Positions 1 through 6,695 of a stretch of 12,411 nucleotides of DNA are shown here, piece after piece (the first letter of the stretch is position 1; each line of letters opens with the position of its first letter). The stretch is from Hyphomicrobiales bacterium (GTDB taxonomy: Bacteria; Pseudomonadota; Alphaproteobacteria; Rhizobiales; Beijerinckiaceae). The translations under genes were made by a program, and so were the position numbers. The notes beneath the pieces were generated by a model that saw only the letters and a program-made list of their open reading frames with translations, ran no database searches and was not told the DNA's origin. The stretch covers positions 1-12,411 of the forward strand of contig JANYDZ010000031.1 of NCBI GenBank assembly GCA_025363375.1, written 5' to 3'.

Positions 1-88
1 CTTGCTCGATGGAGTCGCCGAGCAGGTTTTCGTAATCCGAAGGAACGCGGTCACGCGTCTGATGTTCGACCAGATATCTTTCGTTCAT
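1..88 (-). CDS. N-terminus of a small protein, possibly recombinase-like HTH protein (partial)
   Basis: Only the first 29 codons are inside the window; the gene continues past the left edge. It starts at an ATG with a GGAGG Shine-Dalgarno sequence 5-6 bases upstream. The visible protein begins MNERYLVEHQTRDRVPSDYE and continues into a short acidic stretch (LLGDSIEQ). From memory, this opening resembles the small 'recombinase-like helix-turn-helix' proteins that often sit beside ring-hydroxylating oxygenase genes. That is a weak recollection based on a short N-terminus. It is divergent from the cupin operon and shares the 185-bp intergenic region with it. Existence of a gene here is fairly likely; the family is uncertain. 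Confidence 0.5.
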   Translation of the reverse strand, partial: MNERYLVEHQTRDRVPSDYENLLGDSIEQ

Positions 89-108
89 CGCCGCCTCCGA
101 AGGCAATG

Positions 109-136
109 AATTATGTTTCATTAGTAAAACATAATT
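109..136. promoter_or_regulatory. 28-bp dyad between divergent genes (candidate operator)
   Basis: Two perfect 10-base arms, AATTATGTTT (109-118) and AAACATAATT (127-136), are separated by 8 bases. The site lies 21 bp upstream of the left-edge gene start, in an AT-rich island of otherwise GC-rich DNA. Because of the symmetry, a CATAAT hexamer that could serve as a -10 box occurs on both strands (130-135 on +, 110-115 on -). No convincing -35 box was found on either strand. Size and place fit a dimeric regulator controlling the divergent genes; the regulator is unknown. Confidence 0.5.
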
Positions 137-153
137 TCATATTTGCAACAAGC

Positions 154-184
154 TAGGGTTTCCTGTAGGCATTGTCAAACCCTA
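154..184. repeat. 8-bp inverted repeat (stem-loop) overlapping the tandem array
   Basis: TAGGGTTT (154-161) pairs perfectly with AAACCCTA (177-184) across a 15-base spacer. The right arm runs into the first unit of the 13-bp tandem repeat. It could be a protein-binding dyad or an RNA stem-loop in the cupin leader. There is no T-run after it, so it is not a good intrinsic terminator. Confidence 0.4.
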
Positions 185-244
185 AACAGTCGCCCTAAAC
201 AGTCGCCCTAAACGGTCGCCCTAAACGGCCGCAATAAACGGTCG
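180..244 (+). repeat. Five tandem 13-bp repeats upstream of the cupin operon
   Basis: The unit CCCTAAACRGTCG occurs five times head to tail: 180-192, 193-205, 206-218, 219-231 and 232-244. Units 1 and 2 are identical, unit 3 has A to G at one position, unit 4 adds one change (GGCCG), and unit 5 begins CAATAAAC. A partial unit (CAGTCG) follows. The array ends about 17 bp before the cupin ribosome binding site, so it lies in the promoter or 5' leader. The graded divergence suggests stepwise duplication from one side. It may be a regulator-binding iteron array or a slippage-prone leader; no function is proven. Confidence 0.85.
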
Positions 245-273
245 CAGTCGCCACGAGCGCGAGGAGAGCCCAC

Positions 274-822
274 ATGAACAAGCCCGTGATCCCCGACATT
301 CGCCCCGAGGATGTGAAACTTCCCGAGGGCCAGTCGCTGGGCGAATGGATGGAATCGCGCGTCGCGCGCTTCAGGACGCGCGCGCTCGACTGGGACGCGC
401 TCAAATTCCAGGCCGACTACGATCCGAAATATCGTCGCGCGCAGATGCGTTACATTGGCACGGGCGGCACGGGCGTGGCGAAAGACAACAATGCGGTGCC
501 GGCTGAAAACTTCACTTTTTCCACAATGGTTCTGCCCGCCGGTTGCGAGGGCCCGCTGCATCTGCACACGGATTCGGAAGAAGTTTTTTTCATCATGCGC
601 GGCGAACGCATCCGCATCATGATCGAACATCTCGGCAAGCGCGAGGACGTCATCCTTGGCGATCGCGACCTCATTTCCGTGCCGCCCGGAGTCTATCGCG
701 GCCTCGTCAACGAAGGCCGCGAGGAAGCGCTGATGTGTGTCATGATCGGCTCGACGAAGCCGGAGACGCCGAGCTACCCGCCCGACCATCCGCTCTCGAA
801 AGTGAAACGCAACAACAGCTGA
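274..822 (+). CDS. Cupin-domain protein
   Basis: This is a 182-residue single-domain cupin. Motif 1 is canonical: G90, H96, H98, E103 and G110 match the G-x5-H-x-H-x4-E-x6-G pattern and supply three metal ligands. Motif 2 (about residues 129-146) keeps P137, G139 and N146, but the usual fourth metal ligand His is Arg142, so the metal site is a three-ligand version. Such cupins act as small dioxygenases, isomerases or ligand-binding proteins; the substrate cannot be read from sequence. About 85 residues precede the barrel. The ATG is chosen because GAGGAG lies 7-8 bases upstream. It is the first gene of a four-gene operon, with 13 bp to the next start. Confidence 0.85.
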   Translation: MNKPVIPDIRPEDVKLPEGQSLGEWMESRVARFRTRALDWDALKFQADYDPKYRRAQMRYIGTGGTGVAKDNNAVPAENFTFSTMVLPAGCEGPLHLHTDSEEVFFIMRGERIRIMIEHLGKREDVILGDRDLISVPPGVYRGLVNEGREEALMCVMIGSTKPETPSYPPDHPLSKVKRNNS

Positions 823-835
823 GGCGGAATCTCCC

Positions 836-1624
836 ATGGACCTCGGTCTTGGCGGGCGTACGATTGTGCTGACGGGCGGCACGTCGGGCATCGGACTCGC
901 GGCTGTCGGAGTCTTCCTCAACGAAGGCGCGCGCGTGGCGTTCTGCGGGCGCGACTCAGCCCGCCTCGAACGTGTGGCCGCGGAGTTTCGCGGAACCTAT
1001 GGCGAGCGCGTATTGGCGCGCCGCTGCGACGTCACGAACAATGACGAGGTCGAAGCCTTCGCCGGCGCTGTTCGCGACTGGTCGGGAAAAGTCGACGCGC
1101 TCGTCAACAACGCCGGCGCCGGGCAGATGACGAATTTCGCGAACACCACCGACGCGCAATGGCGCGCCGAGCTCGAACTGAAATTCTTCAGCCAGATTTA
1201 TCCCGTGCGCGCCTTCAAGCCCTTGCTCGATCTCAGCGACGCGGCGGCGATCCTCTCGGTCAATTCGCTGCTCGCCTACCAGCCTGAGCCCTACATGGTC
1301 TGCACTTCGGCGGCGCGGGCGGGCGTGCAAAGCCTCGTCAAGTCCCTGGCGAGGGAGTTCGCGCCGAACATCCGCGTCAACTCGGTCGTGCTCGGCCTGA
1401 TCGACTCCGGTCAGTGGGAACGCCGCTTCCAGGCGCGGGAAGACAAGGCGCAGACCCGCGACGCGTGGATCGCGGAGCTCGCCGCGTCCAAACACATACC
1501 CATTGGCCGTCTCGGCCAACCCGCCGAAGTGGCGCGCGCCAACGTGTTTTTGTGTTCGCCGATGGCCAGTTTTGTCACCGGCGCCTCGCTGGAAATTTCC
1601 GGCGGCGTCTCGCGTTATATCTGA
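836..1624 (+). CDS. SDR-family protein with altered active site
   Basis: A 262-residue Rossmann-fold protein of the classical SDR type and normal length. The cofactor loop TGGTSGIG (13-20), the acidic DVT (65-67) and NNAG (91-94) are present. GRD at 38-40 after the second strand favours NADP(H). At the YxxxK position the sequence reads TSAARAG, so catalytic Tyr is Thr157 and Lys is Arg161; the Ser region (S141/S144) remains. Divergent SDRs lacking this pair are known, so the protein may still bind nucleotide while using other residues or a non-redox role. The C-terminus (SFVTGASLEISGG) is typical. GAGG near 822-826 acts as ribosome binding site; 13 bp follow to the ThDP gene. Confidence 0.85.
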   Translation: MDLGLGGRTIVLTGGTSGIGLAAVGVFLNEGARVAFCGRDSARLERVAAEFRGTYGERVLARRCDVTNNDEVEAFAGAVRDWSGKVDALVNNAGAGQMTNFANTTDAQWRAELELKFFSQIYPVRAFKPLLDLSDAAAILSVNSLLAYQPEPYMVCTSAARAGVQSLVKSLAREFAPNIRVNSVVLGLIDSGQWERRFQAREDKAQTRDAWIAELAASKHIPIGRLGQPAEVARANVFLCSPMASFVTGASLEISGGVSRYI

Positions 1625-1637
1625 AGGGTTTGCAGCC

Positions 1638-3302
1638 ATGTCGATGCCCGCAGAAGAAGCCGTTGGCGATCTCGTCGCGCGGACGCTCGCGGAAGCCGGC
1701 GTAGCGTTCGCCTTCGGCGTGATATCCATACACAACATGCCGATCCTCGACGCCATTCTGCGTCAGGGGCGCATCATCTTTGTTCCCGCCCGCGGCGAAG
1801 CGGGCGCCATGAACATGGCGGATGCCTACGCGCGGGTTTCGCAATCGCTCGGCGTCTGCGTCACCAGCACGGGCACGGCGGCGGGCAACGCGGCGGGCTC
1901 GCAGGTTGAGGCGCTCACGGCGGGCTCGCGGGTGCTGCACATTACTTCGCAACTCGACACGATCTACATGGATCGCGACCGCGCCGCGATCCACGACGTG
2001 CCGCGTCAGCCCGATATGCTGAAAGCCGTTTCGAAGGCGTATTTCCGCGTCTGGGAGGCGCGAACAACGGTTCCTGTCCTGCAAGCCGCGATGGCGGCCG
2101 CCCTGTCCGCTCCCTCGGGACCGGTCAGTGTTGAAATCCCGGTCGATGTGCAGCGCTCGCCCGCGGCTGTGCCGCTCCGCATCGGCGCGCCGCAACTCGC
2201 GGCGACGCAACCCGACGCCGCGCAGATCGACGCGCTCGCGGCAATCGTTCGCGCCGCGAAAAAGCCCATGCTCTGGCTCGGCGGCGGCGCGAAAGGCGCG
2301 TGCGAGGCGGCGGACGAATTGCTGGCGCGCGGTTTTTGCGCGGTGACCAGCACCAATGGCCGCGCTGTCGTCGGCGAGGATCATCCCCGCAATCTCGGCG
2401 CTTTCAACATGACGCCCCAGGCGCAGGCTGTCTTCGACCAGTGCGATCTGATGATTGTCGTGGGCTCGCGCTTGCGGGGCAATGAAACGCGCAACAACGC
2501 GCTGCGCCTCGGCGGATTTCTGGCGCAGATCGACGCCGACGCGGCGCAGGGCGGGCGAAATTACGCGGCCGATCTTTTCGTGCATGGCGAAGCGCGGCCG
2601 GCGCTTGAAGCGCTGCTGCGGCGATTGCCGGCGCGGATGCAGGTTGACGACGCCTTCGCGCGGGATGTTCTGAGGGCGCGCGTCGCGGGCGAGACGGCGC
2701 TGGCGAAAGGCCTGGGTCCCTATGCGGAACTCGCAAATGTCCTGCGTGACCGCGTCCACAAAAACGCGCTGCCCTTCGTGCGGGACGTCACCATCGGCAA
2801 TTCCACCTTCGGCAATCGTTATGTGCGGCTCGCCGCGCCGCATTTGGGCGTGCACGCGCTTGGCGGCGGCATAGGCCAGGGCATTGCGATGGCGGTGGGC
2901 GCGGCCTGTGCAATGCCGGCGAAGAAGACGGTTGCGCTGCTGGGCGATGGCGGCGCGATGGTGAACGTCGGCGAATTCGCCACCGCGGTCGAACAGAAAT
3001 CCAATATCGTGTTCGTGCTCATGAACGATCAGGCTTACGGCGTGATCGCCAACATCCAGGACGCGCAATACGGCAACCGTCAGGCTTACTGCAGATTGCA
3101 CACGCCTGACTTCGGCCTGCTGGCGCGGGCCATGGGCCTCGCTCACGAGCACATTTGCGACATCGCGTCGTTCCCATCCCGCTTCGACGCGGCGCTTGCA
3201 ACCCAAGGTCCGATTCTGCTGGAAATCGACATGCTCGCGATCGGTCCCTACGCCGAGCGCTTTGGCGGCCCGCCCGCCGGCGCCGCTGGAGGCGGGACGT
3301 GA
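1638..3302 (+). CDS. Thiamine-diphosphate-dependent enzyme (acetolactate synthase / benzoylformate decarboxylase superfamily)
   Basis: A 554-residue protein with the three domains of the acetolactate synthase/decarboxylase superfamily. In the N-terminal pyrimidine-binding domain, Glu54 in RGEAGA is the conserved Glu that activates the ThDP ring. A central domain spans roughly residues 195-330. The C-terminal diphosphate domain has GGGIGQG (409-415) and the metal/ThDP motif GDGG (436-439) followed by NDQAYG (463-468). Members decarboxylate 2-oxoacids and may join the resulting carbanion to a second substrate; the actual substrate is not readable. The frame is open for 45 codons upstream, but that part lies inside the SDR gene, so ATG 1638, 13 bp after the SDR stop, is preferred; its ribosome binding site is weak. 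Its stop overlaps the next start by 4 bp. Confidence 0.88.
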   Translation: MSMPAEEAVGDLVARTLAEAGVAFAFGVISIHNMPILDAILRQGRIIFVPARGEAGAMNMADAYARVSQSLGVCVTSTGTAAGNAAGSQVEALTAGSRVLHITSQLDTIYMDRDRAAIHDVPRQPDMLKAVSKAYFRVWEARTTVPVLQAAMAAALSAPSGPVSVEIPVDVQRSPAAVPLRIGAPQLAATQPDAAQIDALAAIVRAAKKPMLWLGGGAKGACEAADELLARGFCAVTSTNGRAVVGEDHPRNLGAFNMTPQAQAVFDQCDLMIVVGSRLRGNETRNNALRLGGFLAQIDADAAQGGRNYAADLFVHGEARPALEALLRRLPARMQVDDAFARDVLRARVAGETALAKGLGPYAELANVLRDRVHKNALPFVRDVTIGNSTFGNRYVRLAAPHLGVHALGGGIGQGIAMAVGAACAMPAKKTVALLGDGGAMVNVGEFATAVEQKSNIVFVLMNDQAYGVIANIQDAQYGNRQAYCRLHTPDFGLLARAMGLAHEHICDIASFPSRFDAALATQGPILLEIDMLAIGPYAERFGGPPAGAAGGGT

Positions 3303-4126
3303 GGCTGGGGCTTATCGGTTACGGCTCGATCGTCCGGCAGATGCTTGAAGCGCTGACGCGGACGCTGGATCGCCCGCTCGATTGCATCGTTTGCCTGGCG
3401 CGCCCCGATGGAGTTGCGCGCGCGCAGGCTTTGATGGATTCACTTGGCGCGGACTTCGTCAAGAGCCGCCTCGTCGTCGCCGACGCGACGCGATTGCTGA
3501 ACGCCAAACCGGACTTCGTGGCGGAGGCTGCCGGTCACGAAGCTTTGGCGGAGCATGGCGCGGCGGTTCTCGCCGCCGGTTGCGATCTCATCATCACCTC
3601 GGCCGGCGCGCTGGCGGACGACGCCCTGCGCGCCAGGCTCGATCAGGCCGCAACTAAAGGCGCCGCGCAATATTCTCTCTGCCCCGGCGCCATCGGCGGA
3701 TTGGACATTCTGGCCGCCGCAAAACGCGCGGGTTTGCGCGAAGTCACCTATACTTCGCGCAAACCGCCCGCCGCCTGGCGCGGCACGCCGGCTGAAAAAC
3801 TCGTCGATCTCGAAACATTGCGCGAGGCGCGCGTGTTTTTTCAGGGCGACGCCCGCGTTGCGGCCCGCGATTATCCGCAAAACGCCAATGTCGCGGCCAC
3901 CCTCGCGCTTTGCGGCGCGGGATTTGACCGCACGCGCGTTCGCCTGATCGCGGATCCGGACGCGACGCGCAACACGCACCAGATCAGCATACTCTCGGAA
4001 TGCGGAGACATCGAGATTCAAATCGCCGGCAGGCCCTCTCCCGACAATCCGAAAACGTCGATGACGACCGGATTCGCGCTGGCCGCGCAGATCGAAGATC
4101 GTCTCAAGGGACGCCCGAAGAGATAG
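3299..4126 (+). CDS. nadX: L-aspartate dehydrogenase-like protein (NadX family)
   Basis: A 275-residue protein close to the family length of about 265. It begins with a Rossmann motif (GLIGYGSIV, 5-12). Family features follow: EAAGHEAL (77-83), GAIGGLDILAAA (130-141), a TSRKPP segment (152-157), QNANVAAT (194-201), NTHQI with the expected catalytic His227, and NPKTS (250-254). The family oxidises L-aspartate to iminoaspartate/oxaloacetate with NAD(P), or runs in reverse as an amination. The start is GTG 3299, which overlaps the upstream stop as GTGA and has GGAGG 8 bases upstream; this implies translational coupling to the ThDP enzyme. No quinolinate synthase genes are nearby, so NAD biosynthesis is not its obvious role; with the ThDP enzyme it more likely serves a catabolic or transamination-like step. 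Confidence 0.85.
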   Translation: MRLGLIGYGSIVRQMLEALTRTLDRPLDCIVCLARPDGVARAQALMDSLGADFVKSRLVVADATRLLNAKPDFVAEAAGHEALAEHGAAVLAAGCDLIITSAGALADDALRARLDQAATKGAAQYSLCPGAIGGLDILAAAKRAGLREVTYTSRKPPAAWRGTPAEKLVDLETLREARVFFQGDARVAARDYPQNANVAATLALCGAGFDRTRVRLIADPDATRNTHQISILSECGDIEIQIAGRPSPDNPKTSMTTGFALAAQIEDRLKGRPKR

Positions 4127-4240
4127 GGCGTCGAACCTGCCTCGCGCCTTTCGACGCAAGGCGAATCCGTTCGATGACCGCGAGCGTCCCGATGGCTTCG
4201 TTCGCGTCGCAAACGGGCGCTTCCACGCGCCGGATCAAAA
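4104..4240 (-). pseudogene. Possible remnant of a dehydrogenase 3' end, or short ORF
   Basis: Between the convergent nadX and aroE-like genes, one minus-strand frame reads like real protein: VEAPVCDANEAIGTLAVIER followed by IRLASKGARQV, ending at a stop inside the 3' end of nadX. Third codon positions are mostly G/C, as in neighbouring genes. The pattern (acidic loop, helix, basic end) recalls the C-terminus of Gfo/Idh/MocA oxidoreductases, though that resemblance is only by eye. There is no strong start; a TTG overlaps the aroE-like stop as TTGA, so a 44-residue coupled ORF is also possible. It may be the tail of a gene deleted where two operons were joined. Confidence 0.3.
4145..4163. terminator. 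Weak hairpin between convergent operons
   Basis: CGCCTT (4145-4150) and AAGGCG (4158-4163) form a perfect 6-bp stem with a 7-base loop, just 19 bp after the nadX stop. There is no clear T-run on either side, so it is at best a weak or factor-assisted terminator. It also lies inside the possible gene remnant on the minus strand. Confidence 0.3.
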
Positions 4241-5103
4241 CGCAGCGGCTGCGCGGCGATACCGCTCCATGTCGAACCACCGGGTCTGTACGCCCAGCTG
4301 GGCGGCGGCCATTTCCGCGCCTGTCTGGATGGCGAGCCCGCGCGCGCGCGAAAGTTCCAGGACCGGCGTATATCGACCCGGGTCACGACATCCGCGACGA
4401 CGGCGCCCTTGGCCAGTTTGGCTGGATCGAAGGGCAGGGGATCGCCGGGCTTCATGCCGAGCGTTGACCCGTTGACCGCGAAGTCGACGCGCGAAAGCGG
4501 TTCAACACCGCTGTGGATCGGCAAATCTGGATGTCGCGCCCTGACCGCCGCAATGAGAGCGTCGCATCGTCGCGCATCGATATCGTGGATCAAAAGGCTG
4601 GACGCGCCGGCATCCGCCAACGCGTGAGCGATGGCGCTGCCAGCGCCGCCCGCTCCCACCAGCAGGCAATTGCGTCCGCGCAGGGAAATTCCTTTTTTTT
4701 CGAGCGCGGCGACGCAGGCGAGGCCGTCCGTATTGTCGCCGTGCAGTTTGCCGTTCGCATCGCGCCGAACCGCGTTCACGGCGCCTGAGAGGCGCGCGCG
4801 GTCCGTCGCCGTATCCACATGCGCGAACGCCGCCTGCTTGTGCGGGACCGTGACGGAAACGCCGGCGCAATTGGCCCAGCTGCGAACAAGCTCGAAGAAA
4901 GCGGCGACGCTCGCGGGAGGCAAGTCCATTGGGATAACGACGGCGTCGATGCCTTCGCGCGCGAACCAGGCGTTGAGCACGGGCGGACTCTTCACCTGCG
5001 CGACGGGATGGCCGATCAGCGGGATGATCGCCGTTGTGCCTGAAATCGACGGTGTCACCGACATGTCGTCGCGGGAGGTTCGAACAGAAGCGGTCGCGGT
5101 CAC
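4235..5103 (-). pseudogene. Shikimate dehydrogenase-like gene, frameshifted
   Basis: Read from GTG 5103 (GTGA overlap with the upstream aroE stop, GAGG about 8 bases before), the protein is AroE-like to residue 245: PLIGHPVAQVKSP (28-40), VTVPHK with Lys89, NAVRR with Asn110, GDNTDG with Asp126, and GAGGAG (150-155). After TRVDI at 4369-4371 the frame is lost. The next frame continues the family exactly (TPVLELSRARGLAIQTGAEM, then AAAQ and a WFDMERY end) to a TGA at 4235-4237. One missing base therefore splits a gene that would give about 289 residues. The first Ser of the substrate SxS motif is Val37, and HDID replaces the NADP-type NRT motif, so substrate and cofactor probably differ from true AroE (NAD likely). 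An internal start at 5064 is possible. The shift may be real or a sequencing error. Confidence 0.85.
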
Positions 5104-5942
5104 AGCGTCGCCTCAAGCATGCCGCGCAGTTCCGCGGTGACGTCCGGCAGGATTCCGAACCAGTCGCGAAACGCCGGTCGCGCCTGATGCAGCAGCATGC
5201 CGAGGCCGTTGACGGCGCGGTTGCCGCGCGCGCGCGCGGCGGCCAGCAAGGGCGTCTCTATGGGAATGTAGATGATATCAGAAACGAGCGCGCTCACGGG
5301 AAGCCGCTGCAGCGATATATCGAGCGGCGGCTGACCAACCATGCCCTGGCTCGTGGCGTTGATCAGCATCGCGGCGCCCTCCAGGGCCTCGTTGCGCGCG
5401 GACCAGTCGAGCGCGCGAATGGGACCGCCGAACTCCTTCTCAAGCTGACGCGCGGGCTCCGCGCTCCTGTTGAGCAGACGGATTTCCTTCGCGCCGCGAT
5501 CGGCGAGGCCCACCAGAACGGCGCGAGCGCCGCCGCCCGCGCCCAGAACGACGATCGGCCCGGCGTCGGCGCGCCAGTCGGGCGCGGCCTCAACGATCGA
5601 TTCGATATAGCCCCAGCCGTCGTTGTTGCGGCCGAACAGCGAACCGTCGGGACGCACGACGACGCAATTGACGGCGCCGATGCGGCGGGCCAGGGGATCG
5701 ACCTCGTCGACAACCGAGAACGCCGCCCGCTTGTGCGGCATGGTGAGATTGCAGCCGGAAAATCCCAGCGCGGGAAGCGCGCGCAACGCGGCCGGCAATC
5801 GTTCAACCTCGACGCCGAGCGGCACGTAACGCCCTTCAAGACCATGCTTCGCGAACCAATGATTGTGAATGACGGGCGAGCGCGAATGCATCACCGGCCA
5901 ACCCATGACGCCCGCGAGGTGAAACCGTTCTTGCCTGGACAT
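5100..5942 (-). CDS. aroE: Shikimate (or quinate/shikimate) dehydrogenase
   Basis: A 280-residue intact AroE-family protein of normal length, interconverting 3-dehydroshikimate and shikimate or a related hydroaromatic. Substrate residues are present: HSRSP (Ser20, Ser22), NLTMPHK (Asn65, Thr67, catalytic Lys71), Asn92 in GAVN, Asp108, Tyr225 and Gln253. The usual NTDG motif reads NNDG, with Thr replaced by Asn107. The cofactor motif GAGGGAR (134-140) with NRS (158-160) points to NADP. ATG 5942 has GAGG about 9 bases upstream. It lies 27 bp downstream of the SDR gene and overlaps the next aroE-like gene by 4 bp. Its place in a transporter operon suggests a catabolic rather than a housekeeping copy; this cannot be settled without the rest of the genome. 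Confidence 0.85.
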   Translation of the reverse strand: MSRQERFHLAGVMGWPVMHSRSPVIHNHWFAKHGLEGRYVPLGVEVERLPAALRALPALGFSGCNLTMPHKRAAFSVVDEVDPLARRIGAVNCVVVRPDGSLFGRNNDGWGYIESIVEAAPDWRADAGPIVVLGAGGGARAVLVGLADRGAKEIRLLNRSAEPARQLEKEFGGPIRALDWSARNEALEGAAMLINATSQGMVGQPPLDISLQRLPVSALVSDIIYIPIETPLLAAARARGNRAVNGLGMLLHQARPAFRDWFGILPDVTAELRGMLEATL

Positions 5943-5969
5943 GCTTTGATCCTCGCCTTGCGCGCGCCT

Positions 5970-6695
5970 TCAATATGTCGCCCGCCCGCCGGTGGCGTCG
6001 AACACGAATCCCGTCGTGAAGCTGCAAACCTCGCTCGCGGCGAAACATACCACGGCGGCGACTTCATCCGGCGTGCCGAAGCGGCCCATCGGAATGCGCG
6101 CCAGCGCGTCTTGTATATGCTCGCTCGTCATTTCGTCGAACAATTCCGTGCGCGTGATCGCGGGCGCGACGCAATTCGCGGCGACCCCGCTCGTCGCGAG
6201 TTCGCGGGCGATTGATTTGGTATAGCCGATCACGCCGGCTTTGGCGGCCGCATAGGCCGAAATATACGGCATTCCTTCCTTGCCCGCGATCGACGCGACA
6301 TTGACGATGCGTCCGTAGCCGCGCGCGCGCATCGGCGTGATTGCGGCGCGGCAACAATGCACGACCCCCATAAGATCGACCGCCAGCACGCGCGCGAATG
6401 CGTCGAGCGGATAGGTCTCGGCGGCATGCACCGGTCCATTGACGCCGGCGTTGTTGATCAGAATGTCCAGACGGCCGAACCGGCGCAAAACGTCGGCAAT
6501 TCCGCGCTCGACCGCGTCATTGTCCGCGACGTCGACATTGGCGGCGGCCGCCGGCTCATAATCGCCGCGCGAAAGCGGCGCGATATCCCGGTCCCAGACG
6601 ACAATTGCGTGGCCTTCGTCCGACAATTTGCGCGCGATGGCCAGACCAATCCCGCGCGCGCCTCCAGTCACCACGGCGACCCGCTCTCCATTCAT
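5970..6695 (-). CDS. Short-chain dehydrogenase/reductase (FabG-like)
   Basis: A 241-residue classical SDR with all expected residues: TGGARGIG (10-17), NNAG (81-84), Ser135, Tyr148 and Lys152 in YAAAK. Asp35 at the end of the second strand (VVWDRD) indicates NAD(H) rather than NADP(H). It oxidises or reduces a hydroxyl/keto group of an unknown substrate. The start overlaps the livF stop as ATGA, so it is translated with the transporter. With two AroE-type enzymes following, it most likely works on a product of the imported compound. Assignment to 3-oxoacyl-ACP reductase would be by family name only. Confidence 0.85.
   Translation of the reverse strand: MNGERVAVVTGGARGIGLAIARKLSDEGHAIVVWDRDIAPLSRGDYEPAAAANVDVADNDAVERGIADVLRRFGRLDILINNAGVNGPVHAAETYPLDAFARVLAVDLMGVVHCCRAAITPMRARGYGRIVNVASIAGKEGMPYISAYAAAKAGVIGYTKSIARELATSGVAANCVAPAITRTELFDEMTSEHIQDALARIPMGRFGTPDEVAAVVCFAASEVCSFTTGFVFDATGGRATY

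Noticed and set aside
154..184. The inverted repeat as an intrinsic terminator.
   Set aside because: It has a long 15-base loop and no following T-run, and it lies upstream of the cupin gene rather than after a gene.
180..244. Tandem 13-bp repeats as a CRISPR array.
   Set aside because: Units are directly adjacent without spacers and far shorter than CRISPR repeats.
1575..3206. Long open frame (about 540 codons) on the minus strand opposite the ThDP gene.
   Set aside because: The translation is Arg/His/Ala-rich with no domain; it is the antisense shadow common in high-GC genes, and the plus strand has a clear enzyme.
4018..4234. C-terminal extension of the aroE-like protein in its original frame.
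   Set aside because: After the frameshift the residues are low-complexity Arg/Ser and antisense to nadX; the true family C-terminus is in the adjacent frame and ends at 4235.
4693..4700. Run of eight T (A8 on the coding strand) inside the aroE-like gene, a possible slippage or phase-variation site.
   Set aside because: The reading frame is correct before and after it, and slippage there would not repair the lesion at 4369-4371; it codes for an ordinary Glu-Lys-Lys.
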